Shown piece after piece: positions 31,789 to 44,485 of a stretch of 64,000 nucleotides of DNA. The stretch is from Oncomelania hupensis. Taxonomy: Eukaryota; Mollusca; Gastropoda; Littorinimorpha; Pomatiopsidae. The number at the start of each line of letters is the position of its first letter. The stretch's first letter is position 1. Below the pieces are notes generated by a model, which was not told where the DNA came from, searched no databases, and saw only the letters and a list, made by a program, of their open reading frames with translations. The position numbers were made by a program, and so were the translations under genes. The DNA is taken from NCBI GenBank assembly GCA_036898135.1, contig CM072522.1:9377186-9441185 (forward strand), in the 5' to 3' direction.

Positions 31789-32544
31789 ACATTCACGCTG
31801 CGCACTAGATTTGTACACACATGCACACATTCTATTCAGACAGGTGCGCACGTATTGATGATAAAATACTACAAAATGTATTACATAGATGATAATAATT
31901 AAAACTTTGTTAACCTTCCCCGATGGTCCTATGTAAACCAAATAACCCACACTGTCATTAAAATATCACAACTGACACAGTTTTGCTTATAATTCATTGA
32001 AATTTAATGACTTTGTTTATGGATAATTTCTGCATGCATTGACCATATTTGGCATGTTTATGTTTATAAATAAAGTAATAAATAAACAACAAAGTTTTCA
32101 TTTAACCTTTCCTCAAACAACCTGGGTGTCTGTGCACCCACGTTGTATAGAGCAGCAGTAGTGAATCTTTCCCCGTTCGACGTGTTTGACTACAAAACCA
32201 AATATTGCTTTTTACATAGGCAATCTTGTCTTTTCTGTTTCCCATTCATCGGGAGTGTCTACACATTCATGGTTTTGCATGTGCAGTTTTAGAAATATTC
32301 TTTCCTGGAACCCTTGGATGAATTTCATTTACGGATGTACACATAAAAAGACGAGAGATAGACAGAGATGGATGCAGAATTACAAAGAAATTCTGATGAA
32401 CTCGGCAATCGTATTTTATTATATTTGGTAGAACCAAGGTACAATACGACTAGAAGCTTAACACTGACACGTGAAAGTCCTGGAATCTTGCTCTTAGCTG
32501 TTTATTGTTTACTGCTGAGCTGCCTGCTAGACGACCTTAACTTT
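31615..32544. other. No gene; CA microsatellite
   Basis: A CA repeat lies at 31737-31790. I looked on the minus strand for the N-terminal half of the polymerase and on both strands for other Polinton genes and saw none. Confidence 0.4.
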
Positions 32545-32700
32545 TGTTGTCTTTGAAGAAATGCAATCAGGGCAGGTGTGTATGGCGTGGTCTCTGCACA
32601 TCCAGCCCAGTGTGGTGTTTCTATCTAGCTTCCAGTGGCAGAAGCCACAGCGCCCTTGCCTTGCATATGGCGTTTGCTGATTTTAAATGGCAGACTTCTT
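32545..32700 (-). pseudogene. Zinc-ribbon-like fragment, possibly from a DNA transposase
   Basis: A minus-strand frame reads GRCGFCHWKLDRNT, then GWMCRDHAIHTCPDC, i.e. C-x2-C, W-x-C, H, H and C-x2-C spaced like the Cys-rich C-terminus of piggyBac-type transposases. An upstream stop and a frame change break it from EVCHLKSANAICKAR. The similarity is weak and short. Another zinc-ribbon protein is equally possible. Confidence 0.25.
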
Positions 32701-33539
32701 TGCTCTGGGTGTGGATTGAGCGCTGGATGGAGCCGATGTCCTCTTTCTTGTCCCAGCTGCACTGTTGTTTTGGGCAGACAGTTTCTGGTCGCGCCTGACA
32801 AAGACCTCAATAGATTTTTTTGTAATTTAAAAAAATCATCGCCGCAAAATGGATAACACCGAGGAATTAGACACTCATTCCCACACACGCAACCAAAGCA
32901 ACAGGCTATGAAACAAACACACGTACATTCTAGTTTTATTAGGAAAGTGGAGCGATTGATTGCCTAAGGCTTTCTCTGAGTGTACCCAGTTTTAAGACTG
33001 ACACACCCGTTCGTGACCAGAATAATGTCAATGGAGAGAGAGCTTGTGTACACAAGCGTGAAGCCCTTGTTTGTTTTAAGGTCGCCATTGACTTTAAACA
33101 CAAAAGGCAGCTAAGAAATATACAGTGGGGAACAGTCATGCATTCAATAAGGACAGGACCGCGTGAGACGATTTGGGAATATGAAGGTTAACAACTTCAA
33201 TAATGGCAGTCAATATTATATTGAAGATAAATGGCAGCTGAATTTAAATAATGATATCAACCTAAACGTGCAACAATTACAACAACAACAACTAATTTCT
33301 TAATTTTCTAATAGCGATCTCACTGCATGCCTTGACAAAACCTGTTTGAGGGGTAAGTGTGTGTGTCACGACTCGGTTTTCTAAACCTGTGATAATAAGA
33401 TAATATAAAAGAACAATTTTATTTAACAAGGGTACAAGTAATTGTCCGGCTCCGGAACCAAAAATATTTTACAAAAGTAAGGAAACAATTGCAACAGTAT
33501 GTTTGTTGTTATTACTTAAACATGTTGCCTAAGAACATA
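32701..33539. other. No gene; short shared repeat end
   Basis: Around 33305-33365, TTCTAATAGCGATCT..CATGCCTT and a GT-rich end match 61280-61370 and in part 19830-19855, so a small dispersed repeat is present. Nothing else is recognised. Confidence 0.4.
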
Positions 33540-33564
33540 TCCTTTGCGTCCTTTCAACTGATGT

Positions 33565-34599
<1,035 letters not shown>

Positions 34600-34686
<87 letters not shown>
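34600..34686. repeat. (TAG)n microsatellite between two LINE A copies
   Basis: About 29 TAG units that continue in phase from the GATAG tail of copy 7. Confidence 0.9.
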
Positions 34687-35224
34687 AACAGCTGATGCCC
34701 TGACAAGGTTGAATCCCATTTGGAAAGACAGGACCATCAGTCTACATTCCAAGGTTAGGCTGCTGCGCCCTTGTAATCTCCATCGTCCTATACGCTTGCG
34801 AAACATGGACCCTCACAGCAGATCTACACGAAGAATACAAAGCATGGAGATGAGGTGCTACAGAAGACTTGTTGGCATTTCCTATACCCAGCACATCACC
34901 AACAACGAAGTCCGACATACCATCACCCAAGCAATTGGACAACATGACGACATGCTCACAGTGGTGACAAAACGGAAACTCCGATGGTATGGCCACGTCA
35001 CCAGAGCATCCTGAAAAGCACGATGCAAGGAGGCAAAAGAAGAGGGATACAGAAAAAGAGGTGGAAGGACAACATTCGAGAATGGACTGGCTTGACACTG
35101 AGCGAAGCCATGAGGATTGCTGAGGACAGAGAAAGATGGAGTACGCTGGTTAAACGATCATCTATGGTGCCCCAACGACCTTTGAGTTACGGGATAGGAT
35201 AGGATAGGATAGGATAGGATAGGA
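34687..35224 (+). pseudogene. LINE A copy 8, 3' fragment
   Basis: Starts within TAALTRL-type sequence after the TAG repeat and ends in about seven GATAG units (35192-35224). Small deletions near 34768, 34830 and 35010 shift the frame. Confidence 0.85.
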
Positions 35225-35666
35225 GTGTACTAGAATCTGCGTTTACTCTTGTTGGTGTTGTGAGAGAGGACGTAGCTATCGTTTCCCGAAACGAGTGCCT
35301 GTGCAACTAGTAGATGCACACTCCTTGAATGATTGTCGCATAGGTTATTTGTTAGTCATGATTTTTCATTGATTTTAAAGTAATTTTAGGGGGATATAAA
35401 TACGACTGCTTGATGTGCATTATTAATTTACTTGGCCAGTTGCTTTACGCTTCCAGACAATATTTCAAAAATGACAGGATCTATTTTTGGTTGTTTTTAC
35501 TATGCAGATATTGTAACCACCTCTCATGCAGGCTGTTGTGTCCTTGACCTTCGCTCTTTCTTAAAGGTCGTATCCCACTCCCACCCCCTTTCCTACCCCT
35601 GTGCCTCCCCACCCTCCCCTGTGCGCCTTGCGTATGCTGCTCGAATGATGCTGTGCCTTACAAATG

Positions 35667-35716
<50 letters not shown>

Positions 35717-35819
35717 AGAAGATATATTAATCCACAATATTGAGTGAACGCTTTCAAATAAGCATGCAAGCAGCTTAAAAAGACATCCGGTTCTTCGATG
35801 GCGTGTACAGGCAGAAAGG

Positions 35820-35917
<98 letters not shown>

Positions 35918-36423
35918 AGGTATACAAAAAGACAGACAGAAATAATTAACGAAAGAAATGAAAAGACAAAGACAGAAAGACAGACAAAAATACAGAAAAC
36001 CAAGAAAGACAGAAATTCCACATAAATTGGTTAGCATACAATAACCGAATTTGTTTGGTATCAGCCGCCCTTGACCAATTAATGAATTCCTCTTGGTTTA
36101 ACAAAAAAAAAGGGGGGGGGGGGGGGGGAATCAACTTTTAATTCACCTTTTCCCAAGAGTCCGTTGAAAAGGGAGGCAGAGCAGAAAACACTACACACCC
36201 AACCAGCAACCATATCCTAAGTAAATAAAGCCGCACTATATCAGAACAATGACACCCAGTTCAGTTCAAGTCCGTTCGATTCAACAAGCCATTCACAACT
36301 GTACTCCAACATTGATTCGTTAAAACATGTAAACGCTTATTTGATTAATTTTTGTTTTCTTCTAAAGAGCGCATAAATGTAATTTGTTTTAGTTTTGTTT
36401 TAGTTTAAACTTTAAAACGCAAT

Positions 36424-36426
<3 letters not shown>
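35225..36426. other. No gene; CAT and GA microsatellites
   Basis: CAT repeat at 35668-35716, a 45-unit GA repeat at 35824-35914 and a G-run at 36112-36128. The rest is AT-rich without recognisable features. Confidence 0.5.

Positions 36427-36503
<77 letters not shown>
36427..36503. repeat. (GA)n microsatellite
   Basis: About 38 GA units directly before repeat Y copy 2. Confidence 0.9.
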
Positions 36504-36506
<3 letters not shown>

Positions 36507-36650
36507 AAAAAGCAAAATACCCCGTTATATATACCCGTATCCCCGTTATGCCTACCCATGCCCCTTTAAACCTACCCGTAGCCCCCTTTTACCTACACGT
36601 ACCACCCCATCCCGATCGTTGGTAATTTAAAAAAAATAATAATAAAATAA

Positions 36651-36749
<99 letters not shown>

Positions 36750-36829
36750 ATTGAATATAGAATAATACAAATAGAAATCATAAAAAACACGAAGGTTTTA
36801 AAATAAAATTTGATATAAAATATTATAAT

Positions 36830-36924
<95 letters not shown>

Positions 36925-36931
36925 GTTTATA

Positions 36932-37014
<83 letters not shown>

Positions 37015-37035
37015 TAATAATAATTAAAAAAAATA

Positions 37036-37098
<63 letters not shown>

Positions 37099-37299
37099 GT
37101 TACAAGTAAAAAGCCTAAATTTAAAAAAAATATCCATATTGTAGTGTAAAAAAATTACATTAAAAAAATGCCCGCGAGAGATTTGAACTTGGGTCGCCTG
37201 CACGGTAGGAGAATGTCTTACTAAGTGAGCTATCAAGGCTTCATATAAAGACCATCAATTTTTGGGTCTATATGGGAAAACATGCTGAAACCTCGATTC

Positions 37300-38836
37300 T
37301 GTCACGTGGGGTTTATGGGCTCTGCACAATGGAATTATGGACCCTCACGTTTATTCGGTGGGAACTGCTAGTAAGTCACCCTATGAATTACTTTAATAAA
37401 TTTATTTGTTTAGCTCGTTCTGTGTTAAGGTTGGGGTACAGAAATAGATAGAAAAAAGGTAAAAGAATACTGTCACACTAGCTTTCACACGGCTATGAAT
37501 CATATGTAGTCCAGCCTTTTGATAACAGTTAAAATCACACATTTATTTCTTCTACTCTATACAAGGTTCTCTAAGTACTAATCTAACTTAAGAAGTCTCT
37601 TTCAATGCTAATAGTTCGATCGCTGATAGTCTAGGCAGCTGTTCTATCTTCATCGGGCACTCGCTAGTATATCTCATGTAGATTTGGACTACTGTGGTCC
37701 GTTTTAGAGTTTCTGAATAGTTGGACTACTGTGGTCCTGTTCTGATCAGTTTAAGTGCACTTGGGATAACACACTTAACTGGCGGGTGGTGCGGTCGAAG
37801 TCCTTCTGTGAGGTAGCTTCTGGTCCACCTGTGTCGTTGTGTAGTTGGGTTCCCTGGCCACGCTGTGGGGTCTGACAGGGAGTTTTACCGGGTCGCTCGT
37901 TCCGACTTGTGCGGTAGAGGTTCCTCAACCAACTTGTTTCTGTGGAGTGGGGTTCACAGGATAGCTCGGGATAGCTCGGGATAGCTCGCCTGCTCGTCTG
38001 TAATATAAGAGACGAAATTCTGCACAACCCTGAATAATCGGTTTGTGCAGAGCGTCTCACTGAAAGCCAAAGTAGCCCTCAGTGATAGCTCCATATCTCT
38101 ATACATAAGCGACGAACATTCTGCTACTTCCGGGTTCCACTGGAATCTCACTCTAAATTCCTATACATACATAAATATCAAACGTGGCTAACTATACACA
38201 TACAGAATTAATAATATTATAAACATTCAGTGGTACAGCCACTGGTCTGCAAACATACATATAAGTTAAACAACAGTGGTTCCGTATGGTATGCAACATG
38301 GCGGCGTAACCGGTCGTGTTTCGCCTCGTGGTAGGCTCTTCCACATGGTCACGCAAATTCGGATTAACAATTCACATTTATGCATAGCAAATTCTTCAAA
38401 CATAATTTCAACAATACTACACATATATCACGATGAAACAGAAGGGTGTTCATTTACCTGTTTGACAAGTTCAGGCCCGTGTGACTTGATAGAATTCTAC
38501 GATTCCTAAGTCCTGCTTCCTGGTCTAAGTGTAGAGAGATTTCTCTGCCAGCTTTCTAGCTGTTAACACTTCGGTGTATTACTCCCAACTGACCAAAAAT
38601 GTGTTAGGCTCGGACCCAGTCAAACTGGCTCGAACCGCTTTGCGTAAGCTCTCATTGGGTAAAATGTTCATATTCAAAACTCAAGTGCTGACGTCACTGC
38701 GCTGTGTGTGTGGCTCAGGCTCGCAGTGTGCTGTAATTTAATTGCTACTGTGTACTGTACTAACTCTCTACTGTTACAAAGGCTACACAATGCTAAATAG
38801 TCGATAGGCAGAGTTTAAACTAGCCAATTCGTGACA
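37300..38836 (-). repeat. 3' LTR of the Gmr1-like element
   Basis: 1537 bases, with inverted ends TGTCAC/GTGACA. Its short frames occur identically in the other LTR and show no known motif. Confidence 0.92.
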
Positions 38837-38989
38837 GGCTCCCTCAACTGAAAAAAGGCGATGACTACTGGATTCGACCTTTTTCTACTACAGAGCCTAG
38901 TTTAACACTGCACTATCCTAGGGTCCTATTTACAAACTAAGTAAGTTGCTCTACCTGAGCTGCAATGCTGTGCCAGGTAGCTATGGACA

Positions 38990-41900
38990 CTAGTGACAGG
39001 GTATTACTGGGCGGGGACGAATTCTGGTGCTGTGGCCCTTAGTTGTGTTGGGTGGGCGACAGCTGCTGTGTCCTCCACGAGATGGCGACTGAGGTAGTCG
39101 GCTCCGTGGTTTTCTTTGCCGGGGATGTACTCGATTTGGAATGAGTACGCCTGAAGGGTGAGTGCCCATCGCATCAGGCGAGAGTTCAAAGACTTGGAGG
39201 CTGCCAGGAACGATAGTGGTTGGTGGTCCACCTGAACTGTGAAATGGGTCCCATACAGGTAGAGTTGAAACTTCTGTATGGCCCAGACTAGTCCAAGGCA
39301 TTCTTTCTCCGACGTGGCGTAGTGGGTCTCGGCGGGTCTCAATTTTCTGCTGGCGTAGGCGACAGGGAATAGCGTCTCTGCATTCTTGGGGTCGCGCTGT
39401 AGCAGTACTGCTCCGAGTCCTAAGTCGCTTGCGTCGGTGCGAAGAACGAATGGCTGAGTCAAATCGGGTAGGTGGAGTACTGGCGCCGATGTCATTCTGT
39501 CCTTGAGTGTTTGGAATGCTGTCTCGCATTCCGCTGTCCATACGACTTTGTCCGGGGCGATTTTCCGGGTTCCATTTGTCAGTGGTACGGCGATGCTGTT
39601 GTAGTTGTGGATGAGCTTCTTCCGCGATGGCGATGGCTAGCCATGTGTGTGTGCTGGGGGTCGCTGGTCGGTCCGTGTACTTCTTGAGGAGATTGATGTG
39701 GTGGTATCGGGCTCTCCCGTTCACCTCTACTTGGTAGACTGTCTTGGATTTCTTGGCAGTCACCCGGTACGGTCCTCTCCAAGCGATGTCCAGCTTGTTG
39801 GTTCCACTTGGAAGTAAGAGTAGCACTTGATCGCCGACTTGCAGTTCTCTGTCCTTCGCGTGGCGGTTGTAGTACTTCGCCTGACGGGCTCTTGCCTTCT
39901 TCAGTGCTTCACCAGCTTTCTTCCACGTTGCTTTGAGGGTTTCCTGCAGGTCTGCGACGTACTTGGTGGCACCTCTTGGTGTGTCGTCTATCTTGGCCTC
40001 CGTCCAACTTCTGCGTAGGGCTTCTAGCGGTCCTGCTAGAGGTCTGCCGAATAGCAATGTTGACGGGGTGTAGCCTGTGGCTGCATGGGGCGTTTCTCGG
40101 TATGCGAACAGTGCCGCATTCACGTAGGTGTCCCACGCTTCTGGATTGTCGTCGGCGACTTTCCTGAGTATGGTGAGAAGGGTTCCATTCAGTCTTTCTA
40201 CTTGTCCGTTGCTGGCGGGGTGGTATGGTGGTGTGCGAATGTGATGGACTTGTATCAACTCGAACACGTCTTGCATCAGGCGGCCGGTGAACTGAGATCC
40301 GTTGTCCGTTCTAATGCTGTCCGGGAATCCGACTCTGGTAAAGATGGCGATGAGTGCATCTGCAATCTTCTTGGTGTCGATCGCTGGCAACGGGACTGCT
40401 TCGCACCACATCGTACATGCGTCGACGAGTGTGAGTAGAAATCTGTTCCGCTTCTTGGTCATGGGCAGTGGTCCTACTATGTCTACTGAGACTTGCTGGA
40501 ATGGCACGCCGACTACTACCGATGGTCCTAAGGTAACTGGTACGGTGTGATGTCGCGGGGAATATCGTTGACATTGGTGGCAAGATTTTACGTAGCGCTT
40601 GACATCCTCCGTGATTCCTGGCCAATAGTAGTGTGCGCTGATTCTCTGCACTGTGGCTCCAATTCCCATGTGTCCGCTGAGTGGCATGCTGTGGCCTAAT
40701 TCTAGTACTTGGGCTCGAAGGGTGGCTGGTAGTACTAGTTGGGTGTGATCTCCATCTCCTTGTCGATGTAGAACTCCCTCTTCCATGTAGAAGTCTCCCT
40801 TGTGCGGGGGTGTGTGCGCCTTGGGTAGCTTCTGGAAGCACTTCGCTATCGAGGTGTCTTCTTTCTGTGCTGTTTTGATCTCTTCGAGTCCTGGGTTCGG
40901 AGCGAACTCGGGCTGGGGTGGTTGGGTTTTAGCTTGGGCCCTGGTTTGCACTGCAGCTATCTCTACAGTTTTTGGGGGCGTGCCTAAGAACACATACCTA
41001 CAACCTAGCACTAGATCATACAGGGGTTTCTGTAAAACAGCTGCTTGGATTCGTCCTGTGACGTACCTACTCTCTACTTCGATCCAAGCTATTGGGCAAG
41101 TAGTCGTCGGTTTCGTCAAGTCTGCTCCTTGTAAGTCGACTGTCTTGTCTGTCAAGTCCGCGCGCGATACAAGAGACTCGCTGACTATCGCGTCGTATGA
41201 TAGACCTGTGTCATACAGACAGTTCGCTTCTTTTCCGTTGACCCTGACCGTGTCTGTCACCGATGGGTGATCTTCGATCGTGTGTGGCTTATTACCGCTA
41301 CTTTGAGTTAGAACTCTGTGCGCTGGCCGGCTTTCGCGCTCTTCCCTACGTTGTGCGGCCAACTTGAAACATTCTGCGGTGGAGTGATTGTTTCTGTTGC
41401 AGAACGAACAATACCGTCTCTGTTCTGCGGGACCTCTTTTCCCGAATTCCGTGTTGGGTCCTTTATTTTGCCCAGGTCTGGGGTTATTCGGCTTATTCGC
41501 GGTGCGCTCTTCTCGGTTAGGGCTTCGTTTCTGTGCCTCTTTCCCGTTAGGCTTTAGGTCTCGCCTGAAGCTCTTGGCTTCTCCGTGTGCGGCCACGTAC
41601 CTATCTGCGACCTTGACCAGATCTTCTAGTCTTTCCGCGCCCTGCTCTACTGAGAAGGTTCTCAGCTCGGGGGTCATGGTTTCCCGTAGCTGTTCCCATA
41701 CTAACAGTTCTGTCAGTCCATCATACGTCTTAGCCGTGGCTGACTGGCTAATCCACTTATCCAGCGTTGTGGACAACCGATCCGCGAACTGCGCATAGCT
41801 CTCTCCTTTCACTCTCCGATTGGTGCGGAACTTTTGCCGGTAGCATTCTCCTGTCAGTTCGAATCCCGTTAGGAGTGCCTCTTTTACTTTGTGATAGTCA

Positions 41901-42589
41901 GTCACTCTGTCAGTCGGTAGCTTACTGTAGATGTCATAAGCCTTTCCTCTAAGTCCTTGACTAAGCTTGAAAGACCAATGAGTGGGATCTAGTTTATACT
42001 CTGTTGCTAGGCGCTCAAACCTAGTCAGATAGAGATCTAGACCTTCTTCTCTCTCATTGAATGTTCCCAGTGGAAATGACATTCCTTGTACAGGGTTGGA
42101 TGCTACCTCTAGCTGATCTGAGTGGGAAGGGGTTGAGGAAGAACTTGAAGCTCCTGATCCCAATCTTCTTAGCTCTAACTCATGCTGTCTTTCTTTTTCC
42201 TTTTCTTCCCTCTCTTTTTCTTTCTCTGCCCTCTCTTTTTCTTTTTCTGCCCTCTCATACTCCCATCTCCTAACTTCTGCTTCTCTCTCTGCTGCTAATG
42301 CTGCCTTCTTCTGTTCTCCTTCTAATTCTAGTTTCTTTTGCTCTGCTTCTAATTCTGCTTTTCTCTGATCTGCTTCGAGTTTCTTCTGTTCTGCTTCTAA
42401 TGCTAGTTTCTTCTGCTCTGCTTCTAAGGCTAGTTTCTTCGCCTCCCTTTCTGCTGCTCTCTCTGCCTTAGCCTCCTGTTTCTCTACCTCTGCATTTATA
42501 TACGCAATTAGGTCCGCCCCTGCTAAGTGTAAAGCTTCTCCCAATTCCTTGAAACGCAATCTCAAGGCCACTGGGTCCGACATTGCCAA
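38990..42589 (-). CDS. Gag-protease-integrase polyprotein of the Gmr1-like element
   Basis: A 1199-residue frame. Residues 1-140 are a charged coiled coil (EAEQKKLALEAEQKK). About 170-335 is a SCAN-like capsid (YRQKFRTNRRVKGESYAQFA; ELRTFSVEQ); the vertebrate SCAN domain is known to derive from Gmr1-type capsids. Then come one zinc knuckle (CSFCNRNNHSTAEC), a protease with active site LYDTGLSYD, an integrase zinc finger (H-x3-H..CHQCQ), the integrase core with D, D and E in VDIVGPL, RTDNGSQF and NGQVERLN, and a GPY domain (RGPYRVTAKK). Past about 39640 the frame is out of phase with the real product, so the last 210 residues are not native. The start at 42587-42589 follows a 360-base leader. 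No reverse transcriptase lies between protease and integrase, nor after it. Confidence 0.9.
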   Translation of the reverse strand: MAMSDPVALRLRFKELGEALHLAGADLIAYINAEVEKQEAKAERAAEREAKKLALEAEQKKLALEAEQKKLEADQRKAELEAEQKKLELEGEQKKAALAAEREAEVRRWEYERAEKEKERAEKEKEREEKEKERQHELELRRLGSGASSSSSTPSHSDQLEVASNPVQGMSFPLGTFNEREEGLDLYLTRFERLATEYKLDPTHWSFKLSQGLRGKAYDIYSKLPTDRVTDYHKVKEALLTGFELTGECYRQKFRTNRRVKGESYAQFADRLSTTLDKWISQSATAKTYDGLTELLVWEQLRETMTPELRTFSVEQGAERLEDLVKVADRYVAAHGEAKSFRRDLKPNGKEAQKRSPNREERTANKPNNPRPGQNKGPNTEFGKRGPAEQRRYCSFCNRNNHSTAECFKLAAQRREERESRPAHRVLTQSSGNKPHTIEDHPSVTDTVRVNGKEANCLYDTGLSYDAIVSESLVSRADLTDKTVDLQGADLTKPTTTCPIAWIEVESRYVTGRIQAAVLQKPLYDLVLGCRYVFLGTPPKTVEIAAVQTRAQAKTQPPQPEFAPNPGLEEIKTAQKEDTSIAKCFQKLPKAHTPPHKGDFYMEEGVLHRQGDGDHTQLVLPATLRAQVLELGHSMPLSGHMGIGATVQRISAHYYWPGITEDVKRYVKSCHQCQRYSPRHHTVPVTLGPSVVVGVPFQQVSVDIVGPLPMTKKRNRFLLTLVDACTMWCEAVPLPAIDTKKIADALIAIFTRVGFPDSIRTDNGSQFTGRLMQDVFELIQVHHIRTPPYHPASNGQVERLNGTLLTILRKVADDNPEAWDTYVNAALFAYRETPHAATGYTPSTLLFGRPLAGPLEALRRSWTEAKIDDTPRGATKYVADLQETLKATWKKAGEALKKARARQAKYYNRHAKDRELQVGDQVLLLLPSGTNKLDIAWRGPYRVTAKKSKTVYQVEVNGRARYHHINLLKKYTDRPATPSTHTWLAIAIAEEAHPQLQQHRRTTDKWNPENRPGQSRMDSGMRDSIPNTQGQNDIGASTPPTRFDSAIRSSHRRKRLRTRSSTATARPQECRDAIPCRLRQQKIETRRDPLRHVGERMPWTSLGHTEVSTLPVWDPFHSSGGPPTTIVPGSLQVFELSPDAMGTHPSGVLIPNRVHPRQRKPRSRLPQSPSRGGHSSCRPPNTTKGHSTRIRPRPVIPCH
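39004..39636 (-). pseudogene. Reverse transcriptase thumb plus RNase H of the Gmr1-like element
   Basis: In the frame shifted from the polyprotein, the minus strand reads KKLIHNYNSIAVPLTNGTRK and VVWTAECETAFQTLK, the connection that follows the catalytic palm in Ty3 elements. RNase H follows: VLRTDASDLGLGAVL, YATSEKECLGLVWA, FTVQVDHQPLSFL. It stops near 39004. Just upstream, in this frame, is a TAG at about 39648-39650 and then integrase-end sequence, so fingers and palm with the Y-x-D-D site (about 200 residues) are gone. The deletion joins the end of integrase to the thumb near 39637-39650, next to a short CCATCG duplication. Confidence 0.85.
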
Positions 42590-42948
42590 ACGTGTCTATG
42601 AACACCCTCTGAATCACGTGGAATACCAAAACACTAGCAATATTGCAAGTCAATAAAAACAATGCAAAGACAATCAAATTCGTAATCAATAATAGAATAA
42701 AACAAGAGTCAAATGGCATACAACAGTTACTTAAGCAAAACCTGCAAAAGAACAATGCAACATACAGACACAAAAATAATTGAAGCAAAAAAGTTTTTAA
42801 CTAAAGAATAGTGCACCCAAACTGAGTCAATGTTACCACTATTCTAAGTTATTCTACTACTCCTACTGTTATCTAATTTTATTGTACTTAGATCCGTTTA
42901 TACCCAATTCCTATTATACACAGATCCTGGCAGGCTCGCCAATTAAAG
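42590..42948 (-). promoter_or_regulatory. Leader and primer binding site of the Gmr1-like element
   Basis: The 359 bases between the 5' LTR and the gag start. In element sense TGGCGAGCCTGCCAGG begins nine bases after the LTR and would pair with a tRNA 3' end in ..GGCTCGCCA. I cannot name the tRNA. Confidence 0.55.
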
Positions 42949-44485
42949 TGTCACGTGGGGTTTATGGGCTCTGCACAATGGAATTATGGACCCTCACGTT
43001 TATTCGGTGGGAACTGCTAGTAAGTCACCCTATGAATTACTTTAATAAATTTATTTGTTTAGCTCGTTCTGTGTTAAGGTTGGGGTACAGAAATAGATAG
43101 AAAAAAGGTAAAAGAATACTGTCACACTAGCTTTCACACGGCTATGAATCATATGTAGTCCAGCCTTTTGATAACAGTTAAAATCACACATTTATTTCTT
43201 CTACTCTATACAAGGTTCTCTAAGTACTAATCTAACTTAAGAAGTCTCTTTCAATGCTAATAGTTCGATCGCTGATAGTCTAGGCAGCTGTTCTATCTTC
43301 ATCGGGCACTCGCTAGTATATCTCATGTAGATTTGGACTACTGTGGTCCGTTTTAGAGTTTCTGAATAGTTGGACTACTGTGGTCCTGTTCTGATCAGTT
43401 TAAGTGCACTTGGGATAACACACTTAACTGGCGGGTGGTGCGGTCGAAGTCCTTCTGTGAGGTAGCTTCTGGTCCACCTGTGTCGTTGTGTAGTTGGGTT
43501 CCCTGGCCACGCTGTGGGGTCTGACAGGGAGTTTTACCGGGTCGCTCGTTCCGACTTGTGCGGTAGAGGTTCCTCAACCAACTTGTTTCTGTGGAGTGGG
43601 GTTCACAGGATAGCTCGGGATAGCTCGGGATAGCTCGCCTGCTCGTCTGTAATATAAGAGACGAAATTCTGCACAACCCTGAATAATCGGTTTGTGCAGA
43701 GCGTCTCACTGAAAGCCAAAGTAGCCCTCAGTGATAGCTCCATATCTCTATACATAAGCGACGAACATTCTGCTACTTCCGGGTTCCACTGGAATCTCAC
43801 TCTAAATTCCTATACATACATAAATATCAAACGTGGCTAACTATACACATACAGAATTAATAATATTATAAACATTCAGTGGTACAGCCACTGGTCTGCA
43901 AACATACATATAAGTTAAACAACAGTGGTTCCGTATGGTATGCAACATGGCGGCGTAACCGGTCGTGTTTCGCCTCGTGGTAGGCTCTTCCACATGGTCA
44001 CGCAAATTCGGATTAACAATTCACATTTATGCATAGCAAATTCTTCAAACATAATTTCAACAATACTACACATATATCACGATGAAACAGAAGGGTGTTC
44101 ATTTACCTGTTTGACAAGTTCAGGCCCGTGTGACTTGATAGAATTCTACGATTCCTAAGTCCTGCTTCCTGGTCTAAGTGTAGAGAGATTTCTCTGCCAG
44201 CTTTCTAGCTGTTAACACTTCGGTGTATTACTCCCAACTGACCAAAAATGTGTTAGGCTCGGACCCAGTCAAACTGGCTCGAACCGCTTTGCGTAAGCTC
44301 TCATTGGGTAAAATGTTCATATTCAAAACTCAAGTGCTGACGTCACTGCGCTGTGTGTGTGGCTCAGGCTCGCAGTGTGCTGTAATTTAATTGCTACTGT
44401 GTACTGTACTAACTCTCTACTGTTACAAAGGCTACACAATGCTAAATAGTCGATAGGCAGAGTTTAAACTAGCCAATTCGTGACA
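42949..44485 (-). repeat. 5' LTR of the Gmr1-like element
   Basis: 1537 bases at a constant offset of 5649 from the 3' LTR, with no indel. Confidence 0.92.

Larger units (their letters stand above)
37300..44485 (-). mobile_element. Gmr1-like Ty3-type LTR element lacking most of its reverse transcriptase
   Basis: A 7186-base element with two 1537-base LTRs (TGTCACG..GTGACA) and the duplication GATTC at 37295-37299 and 44486-44490. The LTRs align without indels and I saw no base change, so insertion is recent. On the minus strand CTTTAATTGGCGAGCCTGCC follows the 5' LTR; TGGCGAGCCTGCC is the likely primer binding site. A purine-rich GAGGGAGCC precedes the 3' LTR. The gene order gag-protease-integrase-RNase H, with integrase upstream, is that of Gmr1 elements. 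The core of the reverse transcriptase is absent, so it must have moved with enzyme supplied by another element. Confidence 0.9.

Noticed and set aside
31737..31790. CRISPR-like or other regular array
   Set aside because: Plain CA microsatellite; no spaced repeats of CRISPR type occur in the window.
38276..38509. Short frames in the 1537-base LTRs (also at 43925-44158)
   Set aside because: Identical in both LTRs, short, and without motif; LTRs normally do not encode proteins here.
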